Below are positions 50,796-60,900 of a DNA stretch of 64,000 nucleotides, piece by piece (within the stretch, counting starts at the first letter, position 1; the number at the start of each line of letters is the position of its first letter). The notes under the pieces are model-generated. The model saw only the letters and a list, made by a program, of their open reading frames with translations, made no database searches and had not been told where the DNA came from. Source of the stretch: Thermoguttaceae bacterium (GTDB lineage Bacteria; Planctomycetota; Planctomycetia; Pirellulales; Thermoguttaceae); the NCBI GenBank assembly GCA_017407125.1, contig JAFQXE010000038.1, forward strand, positions 164,936-228,935. The letters run 5' to 3'. The position numbers were made by a program, and so were the translations under genes.

Positions 50796-53717
50796 CTACG
50801 GTTTAATCGCTTTTATCATGAATACAGGAAGCCCTCGTTTCCCATCAGGAACGGTTTTCATTTTAACGTTTTTGTTTTTAACCGCTCCAACAGAAACCAA
50901 TCCGGACTGCTTAACGATAAACAGTTCACCCGCAGAGCCGGCGGGAATGCCTCTAACCGTCCATTGAGAACCGTCTTTATCAAGCCAGCCAACCGGTTGA
51001 AATATATCGGCGTCAAATGACTGAGCAAGCTGCTGATTGCGTTTTTGCGCGTCGTCAACCGATTTGCCAAAATCTTTTAACCGCCCCAACATTCGTTCCG
51101 CTTCCACCCTGACGGCGGATTCATTTTCCGGCAGGAATGGATTGGCGTTTTTGACGTCAACGCTGTCTAACTGCTGGATATACGATCCAAAAAATTCATT
51201 GATGATCTTGTCTGATTTTGTAAAACACTCCAGCGCCGTCATCATAAACTGGTATTTAATAACCGGATCTCTCAATGATGAGTCCTGACTGATAACGTCA
51301 AGAATCCGAATTCCACATTCGGTAAACCTGGTATTGTCGTTAATCATGCCCAGAAGGTTGGTAATCTTCTGACAAAAGACTCTGTTATTGAGAGGATCAA
51401 TCGGAGTGGACATGTCAACAGAAATCTTGTTATCCGAAAGCGCCGAAACCGAGTCCATATATTCCAAACGCTGTTTTCCTTTCTCGACGTCCGGTTTTTT
51501 ATTAAAATAATACCGTTTCCCGTCCGGGGCTTCGTAATACCAAAACTCAATTCTGGAATACAAATAGCAAAGGTCTTTCAATGGCTTCAAAGACGCCGAC
51601 ATATTGCAATCAATAATACTTTGGTAATAGGGAATTCGGCCGTCTATTTTTTTAACCGTCGACAATTCTTTTGGCTTGAAAGACATCGAGTTCCATTTAG
51701 CGATAAAATCCTTTAATTGAACAACCGATCGAGTTGAACCGCCCCTGAATACAGACCGGTTTTGATTGATAAACTCGTTCCAGGCAAACGTCCTGCCCCA
51801 GGATTCCTGTTCTTGAACAACAGCCTTGAAATCCGCAGCGTACGAGGATTTCTCGTTCTTGTCGATTAACGTTTGCAGCGCCTGAACGTAGTCTGACTGC
51901 GAACTGATTTTCGACGTCAGCTTTTCCAACTCGTCACTAAGGGAAGAGTCAGAATTCGATTTCTGAATCGCGTTTTGAACAGACGTCATTAAATCGTTGC
52001 ATTTGGATTCAAAACTCCGTGCGTCTTTCTGAATGTCAGGATTGTTAAAAGCGTAATCCGCAAAAGTCTGTTTGATTTGCATAATCTGAGTTTCGATTTC
52101 GCGCAATTTGACAACGTCCGCCCTGTCGGATTGTAACAGCGCGTCTGCCGCCTGCTGAATTTCCTGAAATTTCTCGTTCTGTTTTTTGACAAAATCGCTG
52201 GCGCTGGCGCTGAGCAGTTCGGCGTTGAATTTTTTCAGAATCGCAAAAGCGTTTTTCTCCTCTTTCAAAATGGACAGCTTCTCCAGTTCGTTGATTTCAT
52301 CCAGACCTGAAGCGATGCCTTTTTTAACGCTCCGTTCAATTTTATCATGAAGAAGTTTCCAGTCTTCATGTCGAACCTTGTCGTCTTCGTACAGTTTTTT
52401 AATATACGCTATATTTTTTTGAACGTCCGGATAAGCCGCCAGCTGATAACCGGACGATTCCAGATTTTGAACAAACTGATACGCTTCCGGGAGAACGTCC
52501 CGGTTTTTGGAAACCTCCAACTGGTATTTGGACAGATTGTCCAATAGCGCGTTAAATCTATACCATTGTACAAACTCGTATACTCCGAAACCTACTCCGC
52601 CAATAACCGCAAGCAGAATTATAACAAAAATACTCGTTGCAAACCGGTTGCGCTGCGACGCCTTTCGCTCCTCGTTGGCGATGAGTTTGTCCAGAAAACG
52701 ATTAAATCGTTCCGGAACCGGCTGCCCGATTGCGTCTGCCGAGCGCGACAAATCCAATATCAGGCGCTGGCATTTTTCGATACTGATGGAACGTTTCAGT
52801 TCTCGGTCTACTGCCGCCACTTTGGCATTGTATTCCTGAAGCAGATTCCTTCCCTCCTGTTCGCTGTCAATCCAGCTTAAAACGTCGTCAACGGAATGAA
52901 TCATATCGTACGGCGGAATAATCTGAAAGCTCTGAAAATCATCGAGAACCTTAAACCAGGAACTGCGAAACCGTTTTGCTCCTTCAAAATCATATCTGTT
53001 ATACGCCTCCAGAAGATTGTCGGCGGCTTCATTCAGCTTCGCGTTTAGCTGGTCTATCTGATTCTGACGATTCTTCTTTTGATGTTCCTGCCGGATAGCC
53101 GCTATTTTCTTTTTGATCTTCAGAGGGATTTCTATTGACCATTTCGACCCTTCAATTTCTTTCAATAACCTCGCGCAGTCGCTGTACGACAACGAACAGG
53201 AGAGCTCGTCGTAAATCAATTCCATTCGAGCGGATTCATAATCTCGCAGTTCATTTTTCCAACCTGAATTGCGAGGATCAAGTTCAACAAGCTTTCTCAA
53301 TACCGGAATGCGAACCGACAACGGCGAATGTGACAAAGCAAGAATTCGATGGCTTTTTAACACCTCCTCAATGGGCTTCATGCAAATCTGAGCCGCGTCA
53401 AGCTCGTCAATCAAACGGCGATTAAACGCGGGAATGGCTACGTCGCCAAAGGTCAGCGCGGCGGAAACCCAGGCTTCGTAATCGTCGAAAAGAAGAGTTT
53501 TATAATTCTCCAACAAGTCCATTTCACGACATAAACGCAGAGCCTCAGACGCGTTACCCTGTCTAAGCGTATTGACGCACAAGAGCGTCTTTTCGTTGAC
53601 CCAGTCGCACGCCTCGCTGTACGCCGTCGCCAGTTCCGCTATTCTCTCCATTGGAACGGCGGCGGGGTCGTCCATTAAACATTCGATTTGTTGTATAAGC
53701 GCCGTATATTTAAGCAT
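50796..53717 (-). CDS. Large coiled-coil membrane protein of the GTPase cluster
   Basis: The 973-residue protein is hydrophilic and mostly helical, with one transmembrane segment at about residues 355-385 (FATSIFVIILLAVIGGVGFGV). Residues before it contain repeated helical pairs with Leu/Ile spacing, and long coiled-coil stretches follow (KRSVKKGIASGLDEINELEKL, RADVVKLREIETQIMQIKQTF). The C-terminal 80 residues form a beta-rich module (FQPVGWLDKDGSQWTVRGIPAGSAGELFIVKQSGLVSVG). No enzyme motif is present and I recognise no family. Its place between the GAP1 gene and the GYF/TM2 gene, with short gaps, makes it a scaffold or sensor candidate in the cluster. Confidence 0.7.
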   Translation of the reverse strand: MLKYTALIQQIECLMDDPAAVPMERIAELATAYSEACDWVNEKTLLCVNTLRQGNASEALRLCREMDLLENYKTLLFDDYEAWVSAALTFGDVAIPAFNRRLIDELDAAQICMKPIEEVLKSHRILALSHSPLSVRIPVLRKLVELDPRNSGWKNELRDYESARMELIYDELSCSLSYSDCARLLKEIEGSKWSIEIPLKIKKKIAAIRQEHQKKNRQNQIDQLNAKLNEAADNLLEAYNRYDFEGAKRFRSSWFKVLDDFQSFQIIPPYDMIHSVDDVLSWIDSEQEGRNLLQEYNAKVAAVDRELKRSISIEKCQRLILDLSRSADAIGQPVPERFNRFLDKLIANEERKASQRNRFATSIFVIILLAVIGGVGFGVYEFVQWYRFNALLDNLSKYQLEVSKNRDVLPEAYQFVQNLESSGYQLAAYPDVQKNIAYIKKLYEDDKVRHEDWKLLHDKIERSVKKGIASGLDEINELEKLSILKEEKNAFAILKKFNAELLSASASDFVKKQNEKFQEIQQAADALLQSDRADVVKLREIETQIMQIKQTFADYAFNNPDIQKDARSFESKCNDLMTSVQNAIQKSNSDSSLSDELEKLTSKISSQSDYVQALQTLIDKNEKSSYAADFKAVVQEQESWGRTFAWNEFINQNRSVFRGGSTRSVVQLKDFIAKWNSMSFKPKELSTVKKIDGRIPYYQSIIDCNMSASLKPLKDLCYLYSRIEFWYYEAPDGKRYYFNKKPDVEKGKQRLEYMDSVSALSDNKISVDMSTPIDPLNNRVFCQKITNLLGMINDNTRFTECGIRILDVISQDSSLRDPVIKYQFMMTALECFTKSDKIINEFFGSYIQQLDSVDVKNANPFLPENESAVRVEAERMLGRLKDFGKSVDDAQKRNQQLAQSFDADIFQPVGWLDKDGSQWTVRGIPAGSAGELFIVKQSGLVSVGAVKNKNVKMKTVPDGKRGLPVFMIKAIKP

Positions 53718-53774
53718 GGCAATTATCCAGGGTTAATTGGTAATGTTTTCGTTTAAGGTAAATGTCCTGATTGT

Positions 53775-56318
53775 TTATTTCAGGAATTCGTCAGCCGGCG
53801 GAAGGACGATTCGTTTCCAGAGGAACGGCTCGCGCGTCGCGTTTTCCGCAAACGCGTCGCCCACAAGATAAACGTCCAAATACAATGGAAGGCTGACAAC
53901 GATCTGTTTTAGCAATCGGGAAAACTTCAAATTGCTGATATATGCGTTTGCTTTGTTCCCCTCAAAAACTTCAACAGCGCCGTTGTCGAGTTCAATTATG
54001 AGTTTATACTCGATTCTAAACAGCTTTGGCGATTTTTTCTCTTTGTGAATACACACTACAAAATGTTTGATCGTTTCAGGCTCCGGTTTGGGAATTGGTT
54101 TCATAACATTGACATTTTCCTGATCGGAGTCGCTCGGAGCGTCTTCCGTTTTGTCTTTTTTCGCTTTGAGAGGGTAGTTGATCGCAATAAGAATCTCAAA
54201 ATTACCCGTCTTGTTATTAACGCCGAATGCATCTATCTTAAATGTCTTGTTCTGAATTGTTATTGAATCTTCATAGAGCCCTATTTTAATATTTGAAACG
54301 GAATAGCTGTCTACGATTCTTCCTTCTGAAAACGTATAAACAAAACTATTTCGATTCTTTTCGTTCAACGCCTGAAGCAACGCCATTTTCAACTCTTTAT
54401 CAGGCTCCTGCTTGAAAAAACAGATCGCTTTTGATGAATTGTCCGCAAAAGCCGCGAGCACGGCGCATTGAGAGCTGAAATCGCGAAACGCAAGCTCTTC
54501 GACGCCCTCAATGGACAGACTCTGCTTATTATTGTTCGCAATCGGCGAAGGCGTAGAATTATCCTCCGCAGCGTCCTCTTTATTGTCGTTTAGGCGAATC
54601 TTGATATCGCTGTCGATGGAATTAATCTTAACGACATATTCTGAAGACTCTGCGTTATACGCCAGTTCATAATCGGACAAACCGGAGTTGTCTTTATAAA
54701 ACTGAGCCAGATCAAGTTTGACGACAGGCGATTTCTGCTTTTGCAACTGCAAGTTAAGGCGCGTGTAGTCGGGAACGTCATTGGAATCCACATAGATAAA
54801 AAACTGATCTCGGTCAGCGCCCGCCCACCGCGGATCGTTGAATATTTTATCTTCAGCCTCTTTTTTCGCCTTCGCGATCGCCGCCAGACGAGCTTGCTCT
54901 TCGGCTTCTTTTTTCGCCTGTTCTTCGGCTTCCAGACGCGCTTGCTCTTCCGCTTCCAGACGAGCTTTTTCGGCTTCCAGGCGCGCCTGTTCTTCCGCTT
55001 CCAGACGCGCTTTTTCCTCCGCTTCCTGTTTCGCCTTTTGCTCAGCTTCCAGACGCGCCTGTTCTTCCGCTTCCAGACGAGCCGGGTTGTCAATTTCGTC
55101 TGACGAATCGGAATTATCTATATCGTCTGACGGTTCCGTCTGGCTGTTGGAATTCGCATTCTCGGAACTGACAATTGGTTTACCGCCTGTTCCCGAGGAA
55201 TTCGTCGCCAGAACGAAATACGTCGCAATCGCTATTCCAACAAGAATAACGCCTATTATCATGGCGATAAACAACCCGGCTTTTGACCCGGATCGGGGGT
55301 GAACCTTTCCATTCCGCGATTTATAGGAATTCAAAGGCATAGAATCAATCGTATTGAACAGCTCGTCTTCTGCGCCGTTGGCGCCTGAGACGTCTATCGC
55401 CTGCAATTCCTTTTGAATTCCAGCATTGACAGCCGCGTCTGCCGCCGCGGGGCGCGTATTCTGAACCAGTTTGCGCCGAACTGGCGCGTTGTCTGTTCTT
55501 TGACCGACTGGCGCGAGAACCATTCTTCCCGCTCTTGCCGCCGCAACGGCAGGAGAATCCGGCGCCGGCGCCAACGCCCCGTTCGACAGGTCGATTACCA
55601 ACCCTGACCCGACTTCCGCTATCGCCTGAGCCGCTTCCGGCGTTCCCGCGGCAACGCAACGCCACTGACATTCCACGCCTGTCGGCAGTTTGGAATAGTA
55701 CGTGGAAAACGTCGTCTTCCATCGCCGTTCTGGCGGTAAAAGAGCCATCGCTTCCTGAATCAGAGCGAGAACGTTCATTCCCGGCTTGTAGAGAATGCAA
55801 GCGTATTTTCCCGTCCATGCGGTTTGAGCCAATTCCCCCGCCCAGCCTGCGTCGCCAGCCGCCTGACGCCACGCCATACACGGACGCGGTGAAACCAGCT
55901 GACGCGGAATCGGCCGGGTAAACGGACGCGTTCCAACTTGCTGATCAAAAGCGTGGTCGATTAGTCCGGGAGTTGTCAGCATAGCCGCCGGACCGCAAGG
56001 CGCCTGATCGTTTTTATCCAGAACGATAAAATGAGCCAGCTTGTTGCTGCGTCCTGTATAGTCCAAACCGGCGTCCGCGACGCGATAAATAACGTGCGAT
56101 TTCGCGTTCCCAACGTTGATGACAACGTGCGACCAGTTCGGAGGGTTCAAGTCCGCTTCCGGAGTTCCCGGCATGTACAAGTGCCGATACCCGCTCAACC
56201 CTTCCAGGCGGGAAATCATGTTCGGAGCCAGATCCGGGCTGACCGCGACCGTACAAAAACCGCTCACTCCCGGCTTGACGCCTTTGGGAAACGACGTATA
56301 AATCAATTCTTGAGCCAT
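53775..56318 (-). CDS. GTPase-associated protein 1 (GAP1-N2/GAP1-M) with membrane segment
   Basis: The 847-residue protein starts with the GAP1-N2 domain: LIYTSFPKGVKPGVSGFCTVAVSPDLAPNMISRLEGLSGYRHLY and HVIYRVADAGLDYTGRSNKLAHFIVLD are its blocks. The middle domain (GKYACILYKPGMNVLALIQEAMALLPPERRWKTTFSTYY, then GVECQWRCVAAGT) is GAP1-M. A transmembrane segment follows at about residues 349-372. Then come dense Glu/Lys/Ala/Arg repeats of a single alpha-helix type (LEAEEQARLEAE, about residues 405-490), and a beta-rich C-terminal part. Comparative genomics places GAP1 with double-GTPases in conflict-like systems. AAGGAG lies ten bases upstream of its ATG. Confidence 0.85.
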   Translation of the reverse strand: MAQELIYTSFPKGVKPGVSGFCTVAVSPDLAPNMISRLEGLSGYRHLYMPGTPEADLNPPNWSHVVINVGNAKSHVIYRVADAGLDYTGRSNKLAHFIVLDKNDQAPCGPAAMLTTPGLIDHAFDQQVGTRPFTRPIPRQLVSPRPCMAWRQAAGDAGWAGELAQTAWTGKYACILYKPGMNVLALIQEAMALLPPERRWKTTFSTYYSKLPTGVECQWRCVAAGTPEAAQAIAEVGSGLVIDLSNGALAPAPDSPAVAAARAGRMVLAPVGQRTDNAPVRRKLVQNTRPAAADAAVNAGIQKELQAIDVSGANGAEDELFNTIDSMPLNSYKSRNGKVHPRSGSKAGLFIAMIIGVILVGIAIATYFVLATNSSGTGGKPIVSSENANSNSQTEPSDDIDNSDSSDEIDNPARLEAEEQARLEAEQKAKQEAEEKARLEAEEQARLEAEKARLEAEEQARLEAEEQAKKEAEEQARLAAIAKAKKEAEDKIFNDPRWAGADRDQFFIYVDSNDVPDYTRLNLQLQKQKSPVVKLDLAQFYKDNSGLSDYELAYNAESSEYVVKINSIDSDIKIRLNDNKEDAAEDNSTPSPIANNNKQSLSIEGVEELAFRDFSSQCAVLAAFADNSSKAICFFKQEPDKELKMALLQALNEKNRNSFVYTFSEGRIVDSYSVSNIKIGLYEDSITIQNKTFKIDAFGVNNKTGNFEILIAINYPLKAKKDKTEDAPSDSDQENVNVMKPIPKPEPETIKHFVVCIHKEKKSPKLFRIEYKLIIELDNGAVEVFEGNKANAYISNLKFSRLLKQIVVSLPLYLDVYLVGDAFAENATREPFLWKRIVLPPADEFLK

Positions 56319-56350
56319 TTGCTGATTTTCTCCTTAAAATCGAAGCTCTG

Positions 56351-57598
56351 TCAATCCAAAGCGGATACAAGTTTTTTCAAATACAAAAAGTACAAAACAG
56401 GAACTTCGACCCAAATCGGGTTTAAATTGCCGGGACGGAATCCGAGAGCTCCTGTTTCCGGGTCTTGTTCCGGAGCGCAGCCTGTCGCGCTGACAGGGAC
56501 GTACAGGACATTGTTGGAAAAGCTCTCAATCATCGCCGGCGCCGCAGGCGTAAACGTCAACAGCGCGCTGCGGACGTATTCCGAAATGTATTGAATCGTT
56601 TCCATGTCCAGACGGCTTGTCGCTTCGCCTTCGACCCGTTTCCATGGGCTGGGCAGCGGGTGCGGCGCGTCTTTGAGCAGTTCCTGCCAGATGTCGAATT
56701 TTGTTACAATGACAATTATCGGAATGTCGGTCTTGTCCGTCGCTGATAAATGCCGCAAAAAGCGGAACCGCTGAGCCATCTCGAGAAAAATGGCGTCCTG
56801 ACGCATGTTCGACCGAAGCTGCGACGAGTTGAGCTGCGGATCGTTGGAATAATCGTGACACGCATTGCGGAAATTGTTGTCCTGCATCGGGTCGAACAGG
56901 AAGAAAATCGCCTGACATTTACCCAAATGACGCGTTACAGGGCTGTCCGCTCGGTCGGAACCGGGAATATAGCTTTCCCCGGCGTTGTCGTAAAGACACA
57001 GATTTCTGATTCCCCCGGAAGTCTCCTGAGAGTCAATTTTATTGAGCGTAAAAATAAACGGCTGCGGAAAAATAACCGGCTGACCGTCAAAATCTACGCT
57101 GTTGTACATGTCGCCTTCCGCTTCCGTTTTTTCCAGAGCGACAATCGCGTCAAGATTCTCGTTTTCGAACTGACGCGATTCGTAATTCCGGAGACGCATG
57201 TTCATCAGCGGGTCGGCGTCTACAAACGTATAGCCAAACTCGTTCGGAAACAGCGTTCTGAGCCGATAGCTCATACTGGCAAGAAAATACGATTTCCCCG
57301 ACGCCGGCGCGCCGACAATCGAGACGAAACTGGACGTCGTTTGAAAAATAATGTCTGGAATTCTCAAATGACAATGCGGACAGGCAAACTGCTGACAGAC
57401 GTAACCGCGGGAATCCAGCGGCTGTCCCTGCACGTTAAAATGGCTGGGCAGAAATCGCGTATGTTCAAACTTTCCCAGATGAATATCGCCCAACAAATCC
57501 GGACACGCGCTTACCGCCAGAATCTCTTCCGGCGGAAATTCGTGCCAGCAATGAGGACACACAACCCGTTTACATAGAAAAATCGGCTTTGCTTCCAT
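56351..57598 (-). CDS. Zinc-ribbon GTPase of the double-GTPase (DO-GTPase2-like) family
   Basis: The 415-residue protein starts with two zinc-ribbon-like CxxC pairs: VVCPHCWHEF at residue 14 and FACPHCHLRIP at 73. Walker A/G1 is GAPASGKS at 96-103, G3 is LYDNAGESYIPG and G4 is VIVTKFD. The start at 57598 is chosen because GGAG lies eight bases upstream; an in-frame ATG at 57628 lacks one. It is the first gene of the minus-strand cluster. In related systems this GTPase is the switch that the GAP1 protein regulates. The C-terminal part (VLYVPVSATGCAPEQDPETGALGF) contains the G5-like SA motif. Nucleotide specificity is inferred from TKFD. Confidence 0.85.
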   Translation of the reverse strand: MEAKPIFLCKRVVCPHCWHEFPPEEILAVSACPDLLGDIHLGKFEHTRFLPSHFNVQGQPLDSRGYVCQQFACPHCHLRIPDIIFQTTSSFVSIVGAPASGKSYFLASMSYRLRTLFPNEFGYTFVDADPLMNMRLRNYESRQFENENLDAIVALEKTEAEGDMYNSVDFDGQPVIFPQPFIFTLNKIDSQETSGGIRNLCLYDNAGESYIPGSDRADSPVTRHLGKCQAIFFLFDPMQDNNFRNACHDYSNDPQLNSSQLRSNMRQDAIFLEMAQRFRFLRHLSATDKTDIPIIVIVTKFDIWQELLKDAPHPLPSPWKRVEGEATSRLDMETIQYISEYVRSALLTFTPAAPAMIESFSNNVLYVPVSATGCAPEQDPETGALGFRPGNLNPIWVEVPVLYFLYLKKLVSALD

Positions 57599-57948
57599 AT
57601 TGACAACTCCAAAACAGCGTCCGTTCACGCCTGATCTGATATTTCCATATCATAGATTATATCATATATTCAGAAAATTTTCCAGAAGGGGGCGTAAAAG
57701 CCCGCATATATTTTTTCTTGACTTTGAACAATTGCAATAATCCGTTCGTTGACCGAAACAAATATCAAGATTGAAGTTAAGAAATGAATTTTATTTATCT
57801 GTCAATTCTGTTATAAAAGTTTTTTTAAAAAGACGCGCTGAGAAGACGTTGAAATGCTTGACTTTTTTTTGCTCGCGATGTATATTCGCATTAAAACAAT
57901 CTGAAAAACAAAACCTTCGTTTTAAATCTTACTTTTAGAGGAGGCATT
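57599..57948. other. Divergent intergenic region of the GTPase cluster
   Basis: These 350 bases separate the GTPase gene (minus) and the VIT gene (plus), and likely hold regulatory sites shared by both. AT-rich runs at 57650-57675 may hold the minus-strand promoter. The plus-strand promoter is annotated separately. No gene is seen. Confidence 0.45.
57859..57887 (+). promoter_or_regulatory. Strong sigma-70 promoter for the VIT gene
   Basis: TTGACT and TATATT are exactly 17 bases apart. The message would start near 57894, and GAGGAGG six bases before the ATG at 57949 is the best ribosome site in the window. Confidence 0.8.
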
Positions 57949-60900
57949 ATGTCTGAAGTTCTTCACCCCGTAATTACGCGTCCGAGGATCCGTATTACCA
58001 ACCCGCCAAAGCCCCAAAAAGGTAAAAAAGCAAAGGAAAGTCCGTCTCCGATTTCTCTCACGGATTATCGATTCGATTTAGAGATTCGCGGTTTGATTTG
58101 TCTTGTCAGCGTTACAGCCAGGTTTCACAATTCCCTGGCAAGAGAGATGGAAGGAGAACTGGAATTTCCGCTTCCTGAGGGCGTTTCCATCTCCGGGTTC
58201 GCGCTGGATATTAACGGGGAAATGGTTGACGCATCTTGCGTAACAAAAGAAAAAGGACGCGTTGTTTATGAAACCGAAAAACGAAAACGCGTCGATCCCG
58301 GTTTGGCAGAACACGTTGAAGGAAATATTTTCAGGACAAAGATTTACCCTCTGCCTGCCAACGGGAGCAGAACGGTCAGAATCGACTGGGTTCAAACAGT
58401 TCGATGGGACGCGCAAAAGGACGTCGCCGTCTTCAGATTGCCTGTTTTCTTTGACCAGCCGGTTGACAAATTTGAACTCAACGTCAACCTTGTCAAGTCG
58501 AAAATCATTCCCAAATGCAAAGACGTTTCGATTGATCTTTCCAATCAGTTGGTTAATACTTTCAAAAAGACGTCAGATGGCTGGAAATCGCATCAGGAAT
58601 GGGAAAACTTCCAACCGGATTCAGATCTTTTCATTGAGATTCCCGGCATGAAACTGGACGTCCATCAGGTTGAGCAAACGGACGACGGAACGTATTGCAT
58701 TTTTGTCGTTCAAAAAAAGCTCCTTGATCCCAAAAACTGGCCGTGGTCTAACAAAGACCAAATCGAAAACAAAGTTCCAGAATCGGATTTTGCCACGATT
58801 TATTGGGACGCTTCCGCTTCCGCTCGTCCTGCGAATGTCGGCAAGAATCGACAACTGGATTTCTTAAAACGATGGATTCGGCAGTCAAACGTCAGGGGAA
58901 TTCAAATTGTTCCGGTTCGCAACGAGATCGATATGGACGAAGTCAAGACGTTCTTTCTGCTTGATTCAACCGCCCCAAAGGCATCGTCGCCAAAACAGGA
59001 AGTTCAATTTAAAAGCAGAAACAACGACGGCAAAATCTTTCGCGCCGTTTACCTGTATGATTGTGGAACCGTCATGGAGATTTGCAAGCTGCCCAGCAAG
59101 TCAAAACAGACTTCAAACGGCAATGGCCAAAACGCCAACGAATCCTCTCAGTCCGTTAATTGCGATTGGAATTCATGGTCTTTTGACATGACGTTCAGCA
59201 GCAGAAAAGCAATGGCGGACAAAATTATTGAAACGCTTGAGGATCTGCCGTATGACGGTTCCAGCCGGATGGACTGTGTAACAGAGTTTCAAAAAAGCGA
59301 CAAGTATGTTTATTCGCCGTTTTGTGGATTGAAAAGCCGCAGCCTGTCTTTGCTCTTTTCAGACGGCATGGCCGCTCCCTCAGACCCGGCTCCCAGGATT
59401 CTTCACGTTGGGAGTATGTTTACGTTTTCCACCGGCGTTAAAAGCAACGCGCCTTTGCTTCGTCAGTGGGCGACGATCAATAAAGGGCTTTATATCAATC
59501 TTAACGACCTGGGAACCCAGCAAGCGGTTGAACAGTTTATGAAATTCCAAAGTCAGCCGTGGAACCAGTACAGCGTTTCCGGAGACGATGCGGACGTTTA
59601 TCCCAAGACAATTTACGATGACGATCAGCCGTTTGCTTTTTGTTTCTGCAAAGTTAAAAATGAGAATGCGGGAATCAACATTAGCGTGGATTCTGTCAGC
59701 CAGATCAGCTGCGGCATCAATATTCCCAAAGAATGCTTTGATGGCGTTGACGTCGATTGCGACGAAGACGAGGACGACAGCGTCCCGTCTAAAGGCTCCA
59801 AAAAGTATGACTTGGAAGACTTGCCCGAAATCTGGACGGATTGTTCCAGAAATCGCGAGTTCCCAATTCGCGTATTGTACGCTCAGGCAAAGCTGGACGA
59901 ATTGATGGGCGACCCAAATCGGAATTCAGATAAAATCCGAAAGCTGGGGCAACGATACTCGCTGGTAACGCCGGAAACGTCGTTGATTGTTCTGGAGAGT
60001 CTGGATCAGTACATTCTGTACAACATTTGTCCGCCTCGGTCTCAACCGAGTATGCAAACGGACTTCTTTGAATATCATCTCAAAACGGAAGATGACGATA
60101 AGAAAGAATTCAGACAACGAAAAAAGGATCGTCTGGAAAGAGTGAAAAAAATGTGGCGCAATCGCGTCGAGTGGTGGGAAAAGGAATGGCCCAAACCACC
60201 TTTTGAAAAGGAAGATGATTCATCAGACTCAGACGTTAACGCGGATTCAGGCAACTCCCGGCCGCCGCGGTTGATCCACAATTCAACAAACACAGGCGTT
60301 AACGCGCATTCTGGCGGAGGATTTCGAGCGTTATTTACAACTGGAAATCGTCCTGCGAGAAGACATAGACTCTTTCACGATTCCGCCAGGCTATTTAGGA
60401 GTGATAATGATCTCGACATCAGTGAGTTCTCGTTTGAATCTGGTCCAGAGGATGGTTTCGACTCATTCCGCGAGGATATGACTTCTTGCTATTTAGTCGA
60501 TCCGGATCACGAAACGGGGCCCGGTTCCAGGTTGGAACAACTTTTTGGTTCATCCGCAGAAGCTCTCGGCTTAACAGGGAATACTGTCAGCGTTCATGTC
60601 AAGCGGTGGGAGTCCGATTCAAAATACCTTGAGGTGTTGAACGCCAGTTCATCCATTGACGAAGCGTATCCCGCCTATTTGGAATTGTGCGACCAATACG
60701 GTTCTGCGCCTTCGTTTTATCTGGAATGCGCTCACTGGTTTTATTCGCATAACGCCAAAGTTCTGGCTCTGAGAGTCCTTTCAAATCTGGAAGAACTGAA
60801 TCTGGAAGACCCGCAGCTGCTGCGTGCGCTGGGTCATCGGCTCGAACTGTGGGGAGAACAGGAAGACGCCATTCGAGTTTACCGTCGGGTAAAGAAAATG

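Noticed and set aside
53775..56318. TolA/translation-factor-like identity of the Glu/Ala/Lys repeat region
   Set aside because: The charged helix resembles many proteins by composition alone. The GAP1-N2 start and the gene neighbourhood give a better identity.
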